From positions 2,108,001-2,172,000 of the forward strand of contig JAUKTV010000005.1 of the NCBI GenBank assembly GCA_030549205.1: 64,000 nucleotides of DNA, written 5' to 3'. How positions within the stretch are numbered: the first letter of the stretch is position 1; each line of letters starts with the position of its first letter. Below are positions 34,099 to 50,380 of this stretch, piece by piece. The stretch comes from Apiosordaria backusii (Eukaryota > Ascomycota > Sordariomycetes > Sordariales > Lasiosphaeriaceae). The position numbers were made by a program, and so were the translations under genes. A model generated the notes under the pieces. The model was given only the letters and a program-made list of their open reading frames with translations. It was not told the DNA's origin and searched no databases.

Positions 34099-35735
34099 GG
34101 TGAACGGGGCCATCCAAGGAATACATCATGATGAATGCGCAGTTGGCAAGAGGCATTGGAACGGAGTTTCTAGGTAATGGGTTAAAAGTCGGCAATCAAA
34201 TTTCATAAGCGGTCCATCGGGGACGAGGTAACAAACTGCCAGGTTAGTTATGCTCGATTCATGCAAGGCAACATGTTTCCGGTGATCTGGTTGGTTGTGT
34301 GATCCTCAAAACGTGGTTTCTGGGCACTGCGCGTAACCGATTTCTCGTGGTGACAAGGCATGTCTCCAATAAGTTCTTTGAGAGATATCTTCCTCGTGAC
34401 GCAAGGGCTGTGTGACGTTGGTCGATTGGGCCCGGGGCACCGGGGTCCGGGGTCTGTAAATTCGGACCCGGCCGAATGGGGATGAGATTTCAGCGGGCCG
34501 GTGGTGGAACTCGGGACTGCCCGCTCACAGAACAACTCCACGAGGCGGTGAGAAACCGAACGACGTCAACTGTGGAGATGTTTTGTACCCTCGAGCCCTT
34601 AAGCCCTGTCTCGTTGAAACCACAGCGCCTAGCAAGGATGACGCCTATCATCTGGCATGTCAAGCTTTGCGGATGGATAGGAGGCTAGTCGAACCTAGAC
34701 TAGAGAATCTCGAAGCGTTGTTTTCGAAGATTCCGTGAGCCTTTTCTCTTGGGTACAGACGAGTATGTGCCACGGTCAGGGTCGTCTGACCTGCGTTGCC
34801 GTTGCGCGAATGTTTTGCAGCAACACAACCATTGTGAATACGGGTAGTATCTGTCGATGAAGGGTTGCTTCAGGTGAACCATGAGAGTGACCCTTGCTAC
34901 CCCAAAGCCCAAGTTGTTTAAGGGACCACTTCGTCGAAAGCTTGGCCTCAATCCCTGGTTCAGGGGACTCGCTACGATGAGTCTGAGTGATCGTCGTCAA
35001 GGGTAGAGCGCTTCATGCTTTCCGTCAGCAGGAAATCCGGGTTGCAGATAAGATGCAGGACTGGTATTGTTTTCTTTCAGGGTGCCCGAGGCAGGGTTGA
35101 AACTGCAGCAGTTCATGCGTGACTTGGCCGTTATGAGCGTGTTGATACACCTCGGTACTGCAGTCGCTGACCTTGAACATGTGTGCCACCTGAACGAGGG
35201 GCTCGAGAAAGTGTTCGTCTTGAAAATGTGAGATGATAAGACTTCGAGTTTCTTCAAGACGCCGAAGGGCTATACATTGACAAACGATGAATAATCCCCT
35301 TGAAAAATAGGTTCCATAGTTGCGATGTTGACGAAGCAGGCCTTTGATCCAGAACAGAGGTAAAAGATGGTGGGGTTTCTAGAGACGGTAAGCTTGGACC
35401 ACTTTCTGGATCTAGCTTCTTTAATTAGCACGCGCGGGCGCGAAACAGCAGCCAGAGCCCCCGTCGTTTCCACTCTGGCAACGTCGTTAGATTGGCTCAA
35501 AGACTCCCGACCCGATGCTCCCGACTTAGGGGCAGTGTCTCCCCTACCGAGCGACAATACTAACTACTGTTCACTGGACTGCTGTGTCGTATGTGTGTTG
35601 CGTAATGCCAGAACCGACTTGAACCCGATTTCGCTTTTTTGTTCCTGCAACTACACCACCACGCCATTGCCCATCAGCAGCCCACCACCATCGCCGACGA
35701 GCTTGTCCTGATAATCTGCTCAATTCCCTGTAACC
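34099..35735. other. Intergenic, no gene seen
   Basis: 1.6 kb containing the 3' UTR of HOM2 and the promoter and leader of the RhoGAP gene. No coding frame with support. Confidence 0.55.
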
Positions 35736-38222
35736 ATGTCCCTCGGAGGAGATACCACTGGGGCGGCCCCGGAGCAGGGCACCACTTCACCAATATCAGC
35801 ACCGCAGACGCAGAGCGACGAACTATCGCCACAAGTCCAAGATGTTCTCACGTCAGAGGTGCGCTTCTTGATCTTGGACCTAGGAGCTGGAGCTATGGAA
35901 GCTGACCCCTCATGGTAGATCGGCATCTCGGTCATGCTCAATCGTCTGAAGCAGAGCATTGCTTCAGCCAAGGTACGACGCCTTAGTCACTCGAATACCG
36001 GCCTCTATCTGAGCGCCTGCTGATTTTTCTTTGTCCTTGGATGGTATAGGAGTTCTCGAATTTCCTCAAGAAACGCTCGGCACTCGAAGACGAGCATGCG
36101 AATTCTCTAAAGAAGCTATGCAGACTATCACAAGACAGCATGAACCGGTCCGAGCACCGCGGCGGCTCCTTTGCTAGAGCATACGACGAGATGATGGTCA
36201 TCCATGAGCGCATGGCTGATAACGGGATACAATTTGCCATGTCACTGCATCAGATGTCCGAGGACCTTCAGGAGCTGGCTGCTGTCGCCGAGAAGTCAAG
36301 GAAAGGGTGGAAGCAAAACGGCTTATCTGCTGAACATCGCGTGGTCGAACTCGAGACGGCTATGCGCAAGTCCAAAGCCAAGTATGACTCTCTCGCCGAG
36401 GAATATGACCGGGCCCGCACTGGAGATACCACTGGGCGCCAGGGAGGCAAGGTGTTTGGTTTCAAAAGCCACAAATCCGGCGCACAACATGAAGAGGACC
36501 TGCTACGAAAGGCTCAGGCAGCAGATCAAGATTATCAGACGAAGGTGCAAGTTGCGGCTACCGAGCGAAGTGAACTCCTCTCTAGGACGAGGCCTGAGAC
36601 GGTAAAGGCGCTGCATGATATCGTCAAGGAATGCGATTCGGGACTCGTGTTGCAGATGCAGAAATTTGGTAGGCTTTCCTCTCGTCTCTTTCTCTTCTAC
36701 GATATTGATCAGATTTGCAGCCTCGTTTAACGAGAAACTTGTGCTCAGTAACGGCCTGAGCATCAGCCCCTTGAAGACTGGGTCTGAAGGACGCAGCTTG
36801 CGGGAGTCCATCCTCTCGATTGATAACGACAAAGATCTGAACGACTACTTAGCCAGCCATCACTCCAAGGTGCCACCAAAGGCCGCTCTGCCCCAATATG
36901 AACGCAACCACGTATGTCATGTTTGTTAGGCCTTTAGTCCCCCTTGCTAACATACTGTTCAGCTTATTGATCCCTCATCTCGGGCGCCGGCGGCGACTTA
37001 CACGCAACCACAGCAACAATCGCAAGTTACCAGTACTGTCCAACCTCCTCCTCCACAAGCTGGAATGTTTCAAAACACCAGATCGAGCACTTTCTCTGAG
37101 ACTGTCGCCAATGTTCAAAGCCAGGGTCCATATGGACACAACTATGGCCAGAGCACCAGCTCAATTCCTATATTGGGAAATCCGGGACAGTTATCATCTC
37201 AACCGCAGCATGAAAGGAGCTTCAGTCATGGCAGCGCATTGGGTCCAGGAGCTGGAACCGTTGGTCAGCAACAATATGGAGGACGTGGTTCGACACCTCA
37301 ACAAACTCAGCCACCACCTGGTTCGAGGTTCAATGGGGCGTACAACTCTCCCTCCTCCCGCGACGGGCCTCCCCAACTCGGTGCTCTACCATTCCAATCC
37401 TCTCAACCACAGCAATCGCAACAACCCAACTTCAGCCAGCTTCCTTCCCAGCAAAGCGGGAGCGGCCCAGTTTCAAACCCACTTCAACAACACCCGGCCG
37501 TCCCTCCCCAGGCGCATCGAAACTCACCCCCTATTGCACCTCAGATGGCACCGTCTCGTCCCGTGTTCGGCGTTTCCCTGACCAAATTGTACGAGCGGGA
37601 TGGCTTGGCCGTGCCGATGGTGGTGTATCAGTGTATCCAGGCGGTGGACTTGTTTGGTTTGAACGTCGAGGGTATCTATCGGCTTTCGGGCTCTGTCCCC
37701 GCCGTCAACAAGCTGAAGACTCTGTTTGATACAGACTCCAGCTCCAACAATCTGGACTTTAGGAACCCAGAGAACTTCTTCCACGACGTCAATAGTGTTG
37801 CTGGCTTGCTGAAGCAGTTCTTCCGGGACCTTCCGGACCCCCTGATGACGAGGGAGCATTATAGCGCGTGCATTGACGCAGCGAGTGAGTTCCTACCTCT
37901 TGGCACTCCTTTCAGGGGAGGATACTAACATTCAGTATCAGAAAACGAGGATGATATTGTGCGGCGCGACTCGCTTCACGCAATCATCAATAACCTGCCG
38001 GATCCAAACTACGCAACCCTCCGGGCTCTGACTCTGCATCTTCACAGAGTCATCGAGAACTCAGGGGCAAACCGCATGAGCTCGCAGAACCTTGCCATCG
38101 TGTTTGGTCCTACGCTCATGGGCACGGCGCCGGGGTCAGCGATCGCGGACGCCGGCTGGCAGGTGCGCGTCATTGACACAATCCTGCAGAACACGTTCCA
38201 GATCTTTGACGAGGATGATTAA
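35736..38222 (+). CDS. RGD1: F-BAR RhoGAP, Rgd1 type
   Basis: GTPase-activating protein for Rho-family GTPases at sites of polarised growth; the yeast relative Rgd1 acts on Rho3 and Rho4. Six exons: 35736-35858, 35919-35972, 36050-36668, 36721-36911, 36963-37884 and 37942-38222, giving 729 residues. The N-terminal F-BAR region spans about residues 45-320 (EFSNFLKKRSALEDEHANSL is typical). A Gln/Pro/Ser-rich linker follows (about 340-520). The C-terminal RhoGAP domain (about 530-725) includes the arginine finger in GIYRLSG and the NLAIVFGPTLMG block. Every intron keeps frame, and each junction rebuilds expected residues (for example KFASFNEKL across intron 3). Confidence 0.93.
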
Positions 38223-38694
38223 AATTCGGTGCTGTAATTCAACATAATCCGGGTTTATTTTACTGTCAAGCATCACAGTTTTATGGAGGAGAACGTGTAG
38301 GGAACGGGCTTATTTGATCATCTTGGGGTCAGAATCTTGCATTGTCATAGCGATCATGTGTGTCTTGTTTTTTGAGTGCGACGTTTTGTCTCCAAACCAA
38401 AAATTGTACAGTTTCTCATAGCTATCACATATGCATGGCAAAAGGCTAATACCAAGCATGTAGTATTATTATCTTGCATCATCGTAAAACCAAGAGGATG
38501 CGTGTTATTGTACCATGTGGGAGGCTCGGTTGTGTTCATGCTACGCATGCAAAGGTCCGTTTAAAGCAGCTTATGATTCTCTGTCCTAGGGGAACCTAAC
38601 TCACTATCTAGGCGAATTATCTCTTGTTCTTTTCCTTAAAGATCATCTCAGAAATCACCGCATCCATTTTTCCCGTGCTCAAGCACCCTTCTAC
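38223..38694. other. Intergenic between convergent genes
   Basis: 472 bases of presumed 3' UTR from both sides; no gene seen. Confidence 0.6.
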
Positions 38695-40273
38695 TTACTC
38701 CTCATCCTCCACTGTGACCTTCAGATCCTTAACCTTGAGAACGACATTCTCCTCGTCCTCCTTCTCAGCAGCAGCAACCTTGCTGTCCTGAGATGATCCA
38801 GGCGAGCTCTCATTACTGACAGTGGCAGCCACCTCCTTCTTGGGAGTGTTACCACCATCAACCTTGACGTCCTGCAGAGCAGGAATCTCGCCCGCCTCAA
38901 CCTTGACCTCGACCTCCTCCACATTCTCCTCGCCATTTTCACCCCCCTCACCCCAGCCATGAAGCATATCCTCCGGAATAGCTCCATCATCATCTCCAAA
39001 GATCTGCACATCCTCATTCTTGTACGCCTCTCCCTCCAGCGCCACCTTCTCCAGCCACTTGAGGACGCTATCGTGCGCCTCGATAAGCATCAACTCAGTC
39101 ATGTTAGCCTCGCCAGCGCTGTAAGCCGGGCAACCGAAAGAAGTGAACCCAACAGCGGCAGGGTTACCAAGAGACCCAGCAATGGGGTTGTCAAGAGGAG
39201 TCTGGTGAATAGCATAGGCGCGAGCTCTCTGTAATAACCCAAACGTTAGTATCCATATCCATCTAATATGTCACGAAATGACCCCCTTACCTCCTGCATA
39301 AACCTCCTAAACCCCTCACACCTAAAACCCCCCGAGTGATAAAATCCCCCCAACACCACCATCGCCCCCATCTTCTGCCCAACCCTCCCCCAAACCCCCT
39401 CATCATTCAAATACCCCTCCACCTCCTCCGCCGAGTTGCCCACCGCAATAACATCCACCTTTGCCCCCCTCCCCACCAACTTTTCCACCACCTCCTCAAA
39501 AACACACTCCACATGCTCCCCACAGTTCAAATTCTTCGGGATCCCATTCTTGGTCTTGTCATACACTCTCCCGTAATGAACCGCGCTGGCCAGGGGGATG
39601 TCATGTCTCTCGCTCGGCGTCAGCCCCCTCTTTCCCTCGGGCCACCAAAACAGCTCTCCCGGATTAGCGATGATGATACCCGGAGGAGATGGGTCAGTAG
39701 CGGATGAAGGCTGGGACTGGAGGGCGCGGACGAGGTTGAGGACCGAGCCTTGAGTTATGCCGCCTTTACCCCCTAAGACGCGATGAGCCAGAACTCCGAA
39801 CTGTTGGGTTTCTTCGCCTATGATGAGGACGACGCGGGAGTGCTTGGGGAGGTCGGGGGTGATGCGGATTGGGACGTGGGGTTGGTCCGGGTTGGTTCCG
39901 AGGGGAAGGCGGAGGGGGACGAGGTTCAAGGCGTTGAGGCGGGTGTGGATTATTTTGCTCATGGCTTCTGTCATGGGGTTAGAAATAAGGCGGTATGGGG
40001 AAGGGGAAGGGGGAAAGAGACAAACCGTTGAAGGCGAAGCGCTGGCGGCCGTTGTAGCGCTCGTTTTTGGTGAGGAAGTACTTGAAGTAGTAGTCGGCGT
40101 TCTCGAGGGAGCGGATCTCGTCGTCTTCGTTGATGAAGTAGCTGGATGTAGCGGTTAGTTCGACTGAGGGATTTGACAGAGGTATCTGATGAGATTATCA
40201 CGAACCCGAGTTCGGAGAGGTCAGCTGGGAAGACAGGATCGGCCGGGAGGCCAGACCAGCGGCGACGAAACAT
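38695..40273 (-). CDS. Arb2-domain protein
   Basis: Four exons: 40206-40273, 40026-40141, 39291-39967 and 38695-39228, total 464 residues. The last intron has a perfect TACTAAC branch point. The N-terminus (MFRRRWSGLPADPVFP, then GYFINEDDEIRSLENADYYFKYF) and the core with VVLIIGEE, an S-rich linker and GIIIANPGELFWWPEG match the Arb2 domain. In fission yeast Arb2 belongs to the ARC complex that holds Argonaute with duplex siRNA; the same domain occurs at the C-terminus of Hda1-type deacetylases. The C-terminal 130 residues are acidic (Glu/Val/Lys) and probably disordered. The domain call is from recalled family features; a role in RNA silencing here is inference. Confidence 0.75.
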
Positions 40274-41009
40274 GGCTGCTGGGTGTAAGTGAGGACGAAA
40301 AGGTGCGACTTAGCACTCGAACGGAAGTCGAATAGAAAAAAGTCAAAGCAGGTAAGCCTTCGAATCAGCGAGGTGAGAACTGAATCGTTGGATGGAAAGT
40401 CGAGTTCAACTGTTGGAAAAGAGAGGCAAAACAATTCTCGAGATATGGAAGCCTGGGGAGGTTAAGGACCTCTCTCTGAAAGAAGGAAGGAGCACCCGAA
40501 TGAGCAAGTTGGGACCACGAAGATAAGCAAGATAAACAGAACCATCTGGAAATAGGAAAACATAGCATCATGAGAGCAACCTCTCCCCGGAGCTATGGTT
40601 GCGAGTCGCAGCAGCAGCCTGAGCAAACCACCACCAGCTCGTTGAAGCAAACGGATATTGCGGCATGATGCCCTCACCTGTGCCTTCCCGACGAACAACA
40701 GTGGAAACAAACTTAGTCTTAGGAATATGAGAGTGGCCTGGTGACAAATAGGATGATTTATTTGCAGTGTGGGTAGGCATTCAAAGTGTTGTGACCACCG
40801 ATCTCAACTCCATGATTCATTTGGTGGTCAAACCTCACAACACGACAGGGCCAGTATCTAACTCGCAAAGTCGCAACAATACCACTCGCAACTATCGGCT
40901 TTTTTGACCAAAGACGACCACCATTTCGACTGGCAATTGGTGATTGATCGGTGTGCAAGATCTCTTCCTCACATCCCAAGCCTCAAGCTCAAGATTGCAA
41001 TGAAAAGAG
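40274..41009. other. Intergenic, Arb2 upstream and U2 3' flank
   Basis: 736 bases holding the promoter and leader of the Arb2-domain gene and the 3' flank of the U2 gene. No coding frame supported. Confidence 0.55.
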
Positions 41010-41200
41010 GGTTCGCGTCGCCTGGAGGCAGTGTAATACCAGGGACACTGTGGCCGACGATCATGGGCAAGCCCAGAGGAAAGTCAGCCGAGAGACAAAA
41101 ATTAGGATAATCACGATTCTACTCCGTAGAGTAGTTTCAGAGATTAAACTGAAAAGAACAGATACTACACTTGATCTAAGCCAAAAGGCAAAGAGAGCTA
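41010..41200 (-). ncRNA. U2 spliceosomal snRNA
   Basis: Pairs with the intron branch point during splicing. Reading the minus strand from about 41200: stem I (CTCTTTGCCTTTTGGCTTAG), then GATCAAGTGTAGTATCTG containing the branch-site recognition GTAGTA (41163-41168), then CTTTTCAGTTTAATC. The Sm site AATTTTTG lies at 41096-41103. Stem-loop IV CCTGGTATTACACTGCC is at about 41026-41043 and its closing strand ends near 41021. Total about 190 nt, close to the 188 nt of human U2. The ends are approximate: 5' within 5 bases, 3' within 10. It lies divergent to MRP2 with 346 bases between. Confidence 0.96.
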
Positions 41201-41546
41201 AAGAAGAAAAAAGGAAACCGAGTAAAATGGCGAGGGTGCCCGAGAATATATACTGGTCCCAGGCTTGGACCGTGCACGCCTGCAAATCCAGAGTGAAGTG
41301 TGAAATGGCCGTGCACGCTTGCAAAACATTGGTCGAGAGTGTGAATTGTCCGTGCGTCTTGGATTTTTGGGTGGGGTATCAGAAATTCAGTTGTCACCGC
41401 CCGGCAGAATTCGGGACGACGGCCGGCATCGTCAGTGCCATGCATCATCAGGAGCAAGAGCCTCAATTGACCAGCCAGCGACCCCCTCCAGACCTGTCCC
41501 CTTCGACAAGCCGCCGGGCTCTTTTCCCTTCAAACCAACCGTCAAG
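41201..41546. promoter_or_regulatory. Shared U2 / MRP2 upstream region with TATA element and three spaced repeats
   Basis: A TATATA core at 41247-41252 sits about 47 bases before the U2 5' end. Further upstream of U2 a motif beginning CCGTGCACGCCTGCAAA occurs at 41270, a near copy at 41309 and a shorter variant at 41350, spaced 39 and 41 bases. These are candidate upstream elements for snRNA transcription; the same DNA must also serve MRP2 on the other strand. Confidence 0.5.
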
Positions 41547-42013
41547 ATGTCCATGTTCAGGGCCAAGAAGTTTGATCTTGGGTGCTTCACCAACATCAAG
41601 ATCATCCGCGACCACTCCAAGCGCAAGGCTTTTGAAGCCGCTGAGCCCGAGAGGTGACTAATCCTCTCTGGCTAACCTTGAATAATAGAAACCCTGACAT
41701 GGAATATAGACAAGCTCTCCGGTACATCATCCGAAACACCACGCTTCCCATGAGGACCCGCGCCATGGCACAGCTCCAGCTCACTCAGATGCACTGCTAC
41801 ACTCGCCCAACACAGATCCGCAACCGGTGTATCATGGGTGGGAAAGGGAGAGGTGTACTAAGAGCGTTCAAGATCTCAAGGGTAGGTCATTACGAGGATG
41901 AAGTCTGGACCTCAGATGAGTGAAGACGCATTGCTAACTCAAACTTACAGTACAACTTCCGTATGGAAGCACTGGCAGGTAACTTGCCAGGTGTGAAGAA
42001 GGCCAGTTGGTAA
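41547..42013 (+). CDS. MRP2: Mitochondrial small-subunit ribosomal protein uS14m
   Basis: Component of the mitochondrial ribosome small subunit. Three exons, 41547-41653, 41689-41881 and 41951-42013, encode 120 residues. The protein begins MSMFRAKKFDLGCFTNIKIIRDH and ends YNFRMEALAGNLPGVKKASW. The core RNTTLPMRTRAMAQLQL and CYTRPTQIRNRCIMGGKGRG are uS14 hallmarks. The first intron is only 35 bases (GTGACT...AATAATAG with GCTAAC inside), unusually short but supported by the fit of the joined protein. Confidence 0.92.
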
Positions 42014-42386
42014 AGGAAGTGCGATTTTGGCGTTTTGGGGTGCAGTAATAGAATTGGTGGTCTTGAAGCACACATGGTCCTCCAAGGTACAGCAATACCG
42101 ATGTGGAATGTTGGCAAGCACAAAGGGTTCATTTGGCCCCGACAAATGTAGCATAGAAAGGACCCAGACCATTCAGACTGGGCCTTTTCTTACGCTGTGT
42201 ATATTTTGATGTTACAGTATTATAGTCATGATTTCAAAAGGAACTCCTTTCCCTAACGCCGGATTCCATGCAGCCCGACCGATCCAATCTAAAATGTACC
42301 GCTGTACCGCAACGGATGGAGTGTGAAACGCCATTCTACTCGTGTTGAAGATGTATATGTTTAAGCAAAACGTTTGCCAAGCCCCC
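42014..42386. other. Intergenic between convergent genes
   Basis: 373 bases of presumed overlapping or adjacent 3' UTRs of MRP2 and lipoyl synthase. Nothing else seen. Confidence 0.6.
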
Positions 42387-43726
42387 TTAGAGCGCCTTAG
42401 TCTCCTCAGCAGCAACGACTTGATCAAGACTTGCTGATGCAGCAGCCCTTTCGCCAGCCCGCTTCCTAAGGACGTTCTCAATGAACGCCTCACCGGCTTT
42501 GTAGGATGACCTCACCAAAGGACCGCTGGCGCAGTACAAGAATCCCATGTCCAGAGCACGCTGCTTCCACAGGTCGAACTCGTCAGGGGTGACATACTTT
42601 TCGACCTTGAGATGCCTCTTAGTAGGTCGCATGTACTGTCCAAAGGTGACCACATCCACATCGACCTTCCTCAGCTCTGTAATTTATGTTAATCTTTGCC
42701 CACACTTCTTCAAAAAGACCATGAATAGTCCTTACCTCCCAGCGTCTCCCAAATCTCCTCCTCCTGCTCACCAAGACCAAGCATGATACTCGTCTTGGTA
42801 ATAATTCCCTCTTTCCCCCTAACAGCCTTCACATGCTCCAACACCTTCAAGCTCTGCCTAAACGTCGCCCTCCGGTCACGAACATACGGCGTTAGCCCCT
42901 CCACCGTCTCAACATTATGAGCATACACATCCAACCCACTCTCCGCCACGATCTTGACCATGTCCAAATCCCCCATAAAATCCCCCGTCAACGCCTCCAC
43001 CAACAACGTCGGCTTCTTCTGCTTGATCCTCCTGATCGTCTCGGCAAAATGCCTCGCCCCGCCATCAGCCAAATCATCCCGATCCACACTCGTCAAAACC
43101 ACATATCCCAGTCCCCACCTCGCCAGCGCCTCAGCTGTGTTCTCCGGCTCGTGCGGGTCAAGCGGCGGCGGCTTCCTGCTGGTCTTTACACTGCAGAATC
43201 TGCACCCTCTAGTGCACGTGTCGCCCATAAGCATGATCGTCGCCGTGGCAGCCGACTTGTCGTTTCCGCCCCAGCACTCGCCAATGTTGGGGCATCGCGC
43301 CTCCTCGCAGACTGTGTGGAGGTTCAGCCCGCGGAGGTCGGCTTTGATCTTGCCAAAGTTGGGGTTGGCGCCTGAGGAGGGGATGGGGGTCTTGAGCCAC
43401 TCTGGCAGACGGGTGATGGTGCGCTTGCGGCCAGCGGGGCCTACTTCGGCGGTTTTGATCTCGTAGGCTTCGCTGATGGAAAGAGGCGCGGAGGGGACGC
43501 CGACGAATTCGGAGAAGGGGGCTACGGTGGTGTCTTTGAAGTATGTTGGTCGCGGCGCCTTCTTCGTGGGAGTTGTCGAGGTCGCTGGGTTTGGCGATGA
43601 CTGTGTCAGCTCCGGGTCGGACGGAGAAGGGATGGTGGCATAGGTTCGGGAAGAGAGGGCGGCGGCTCGGGCCAGGGACCGTCGCAATGGGGCCTGGAGC
43701 CTTTGGAGGGGTGCTGGAGAGGCCAT
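42387..43726 (-). CDS. LIP5: Lipoyl synthase, mitochondrial
   Basis: Radical-SAM enzyme that inserts two sulfurs into protein-bound octanoyl groups to form lipoate on pyruvate, 2-oxoglutarate and glycine-cleavage complexes. Two exons, 42736-43726 and 42387-42676, 426 residues. The N-terminus ([22 protein letters not shown]) is a mitochondrial presequence. The auxiliary cluster motif is [12 protein letters not shown] and the radical-SAM cluster motif CTRGCRFC. Downstream [19 protein letters not shown] and the C-terminal [12 protein letters not shown] follow family order, including the conserved terminal Arg-Ser-Ser. The 59-base intron has donor GTAAGG and acceptor ACAG and keeps frame. The frame continues upstream of ATG 43726, but this start gives the targeting peptide. 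Confidence 0.96.
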
Positions 43727-45479
43727 TTTGCGAAATCTACCGGCTGTTTTCGGGAGAATTGGCCGACGAAGGGGAGGGTATTGTTTTGTTGGGTGACAAA
43801 TATTCGGGGACCAGTGGCGGATTGCAGATTGGTAAGGCTGGCTCAGCATGCTCAGCTTGACAAAAAAAACGAAATCGGCACCGGCTCTTGCATGCAACGG
43901 ATTCGCCCATCGGCCTCTTGGCGTCATCGGAGTGTGTTATGTAATCCCGTAGGTACCCGTCAGCTACTCCGGGCTTCGGCCACCTTCCATTCTAACTTTG
44001 GGACGATCGCGATACCGTATCTCTATGAGAGACCAGACCGTAATCTATTTTTTTCGGCCTTGAAGGGTTGGGGGATGGGTTGGAAACCAATGCCGGTGCT
44101 CTATAATATGAGCTTGTTCGCCTATAGACAATTTGTGGACTTTTTTCTCGGCCATGGGTACCTATAGACAGCCATCTCGACAACATCATATCTGTAACCT
44201 AATGCGAAGTCACCTTCAACAGAGCGCTGGCAACAAGTCATTGAAATTCAGAGGCTTTTGGCAGTCGATGTGGAGCAGCCCGCGAACCATGCCTGAATCC
44301 TCAAGCTCTGGGAGAATGCGGGGGTAATATCCATTGGTGCAGCTTCGCAACCGCCAGGGCACACATTGGACGGCGATGAAACCGTTCCTGAAACAGAAAT
44401 CGATGACTGTGCTCTTTTTGTGCATAGTTTGCCGAATCCTGCTTGCGATGGCCGGCACAGCAAAACCGAGACTGGTGTGAGTTGAAGGCTGGAGTGCTGA
44501 AAATATCTTGAAGTGTACATGCCGATAACTTCGAATAACGAGCGTCACTGACGTCGTGGTTGTGGTTGGAATTCCTGCTGACGAGATTTGTCCAATCAGA
44601 GTTGAGCGCTGGTTGCATGACGGCATCTGCGGATGGTCAACAAGATTCAACTGCGTACGGATACGGAGCGTAAAATGAAAAGCTGGCGTGGTTGGGAGGA
44701 CCTTGTATCGTTGTTTGGCACCGATGAACATAAAGGACTCTCCAGTTTATATTCCCAGTCTCATGAGAAAACCAGGTGCGGCCTGGAGAGCTGGACTGGT
44801 ATTGAGAAGTAGCTTTTACTTCCTCCAAGCGCTACTTACACATCGAACATCTCAGGGGCGCATTCATAAGGCTGAGCGAGGTTACTAAACTCTCAAGTCT
44901 CTTCCAGTAGTGCCTCCATTATCTGTTGCAGATATCTAGCTGTGAGCTGAAAGAATTATTTCTTATATGGCCCGTCAAAGAATGTGCAAGGTCTCAGCAG
45001 TCTTCATATTTCATTGAAGTTGGACAAAGCACATGTGTTGCTGGGTTGGCGGGAGTTGTCGTCAGCGCGGGCCTTGCAGCGGTCCCAGGCCGGTCTGGGC
45101 AGTGGCTTGGTCGGTCTTCCACTAACAGTTTTAAGGCTTGAACAGGCGTGTCATCCGTTAAGAGCTATCCATACCCAAATATGGGTCAGCCCAGTATTTT
45201 TAGCGGCGCAGCCACTTTCCCTGTGCTCCTCTGCTGGCCTCCCGTCGTTTCGCCTGTCTCTCTTCATTCCGCAAAACAGTCTCGCAAGCAGCCTCTTTCA
45301 TCAACCTTGCAATCTCGCTCTCCCAACGCACCTCCCTACGGCCTCCGCACACGAATATCATCGCCCCATACCCGCGCGAAACCACCTCTGAGCGAGTTTG
45401 CACGCTACTTGTCTTTTCGATTGAACTCGACCCCTTTTAAGCCAGGACTAGTCGCCAGCGACAGTCGTCATCCGTCAAC
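43727..45479. other. Divergent upstream region, no gene supported
   Basis: 1.75 kb between lipoyl synthase and the synaptobrevin gene. A 171-codon minus-strand frame at 44216-44731 has an ATG but no recognisable domain or coding character. The rightmost 200 bases are C/T-rich leader of the synaptobrevin gene. Confidence 0.5.
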
Positions 45480-46313
45480 ATGTCTTCCGAGCCGTATGAC
45501 CCCTATATCCCCGCCGGCCAGCAGGGCTCGTCGCAGGATCCCGGCAATGCCAGGACACAAGCTTTGAAGCAGGTGGGTTATTTCGCGTTTGAATCAACAC
45601 TTTTGGGAGGAGTTGGTAGAGGGAGGAGCCTGGGAGTCGTTGGTTTGCCCAAGGCCGCTGTTCCCGAAAGTCCGATCGACTGGTCCACCGGCCAACGACA
45701 TCATCACCTCGCTGTTCGACATCAAAACACCAGCCATCAGCGCTCCTTGGTGAATGGGAATGGAAAAGCGGCACTGCACCAAGCCGATACCATCTACGAT
45801 GCCGAAAAAATCAATTCTTTCTGGGCTGGGATGGTGCGCTTGGCTTGTTTTAGGCGAGGGTGACGGTCGGGCATTTCATGCCAGGACACTGTGGACAAAC
45901 TGTGTGCGATTTTTGAATGGACAAAACGCTAACAAACTTGGTAGCAAATCGACGAGACCGTCGATGTCATGCGCAAGAATGTCAACAAGGTAGCTGAGCG
46001 TGGTGAGCACCTTGATAGCCTCCAGAACAAGACGGACGACTTGGCCATGTCGGCACAAAATTTCCGTCGTGGTGCCAACCAAGTTCGCAAGAAGATGTGG
46101 TGGAAGGTACGAGAATCTCGAATCCATAATGGTCGCGGTGGTGCTGACATTTTGATTGCAGGACATGAAGATGCGCATTTGGCTCATTGTCGGTATCATC
46201 GTCCTTCTCGCCATTATCATTATTCCAGCGGGTACGTGTACACTGGTCATCTCGTGCTCCAAATCGATATGCTCTCTTACTAACGGCCCCCTCTAGTTGT
46301 TGCTACAAGATAA
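45480..46313 (+). CDS. Synaptobrevin/VAMP exocytic v-SNARE (Snc1 type)
   Basis: Tail-anchored R-SNARE of secretory vesicles that pairs with plasma-membrane syntaxin and Sec9/SNAP-25. Four exons, 45480-45572, 45945-46106, 46162-46231 and 46297-46313, give 113 residues. A disordered N-terminus of 31 residues precedes the SNARE helix (residues 32-85, [20 protein letters not shown]...), with the zero-layer arginine at residue 50. The juxtamembrane RKKMWWKDMKMR is typical. One membrane anchor (about 89-108, rich in Ile/Val/Leu) ends in VVATR. The first intron is long (372 bases, branch GCTAAC). The fit to fungal synaptobrevins is very good across all junctions. Confidence 0.95.

Positions 46314-50380
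<4,067 letters not shown>

Noticed and set aside
44216..44731. 171-codon minus-strand frame with a true ATG
   Set aside because: No recognisable domain, no introns, composition like random sequence, and it lies in the divergent upstream region of two genes.
45573..45944. Intron-encoded snoRNA in the long synaptobrevin intron
   Set aside because: No paired C and D boxes or H/ACA boxes were found by eye.
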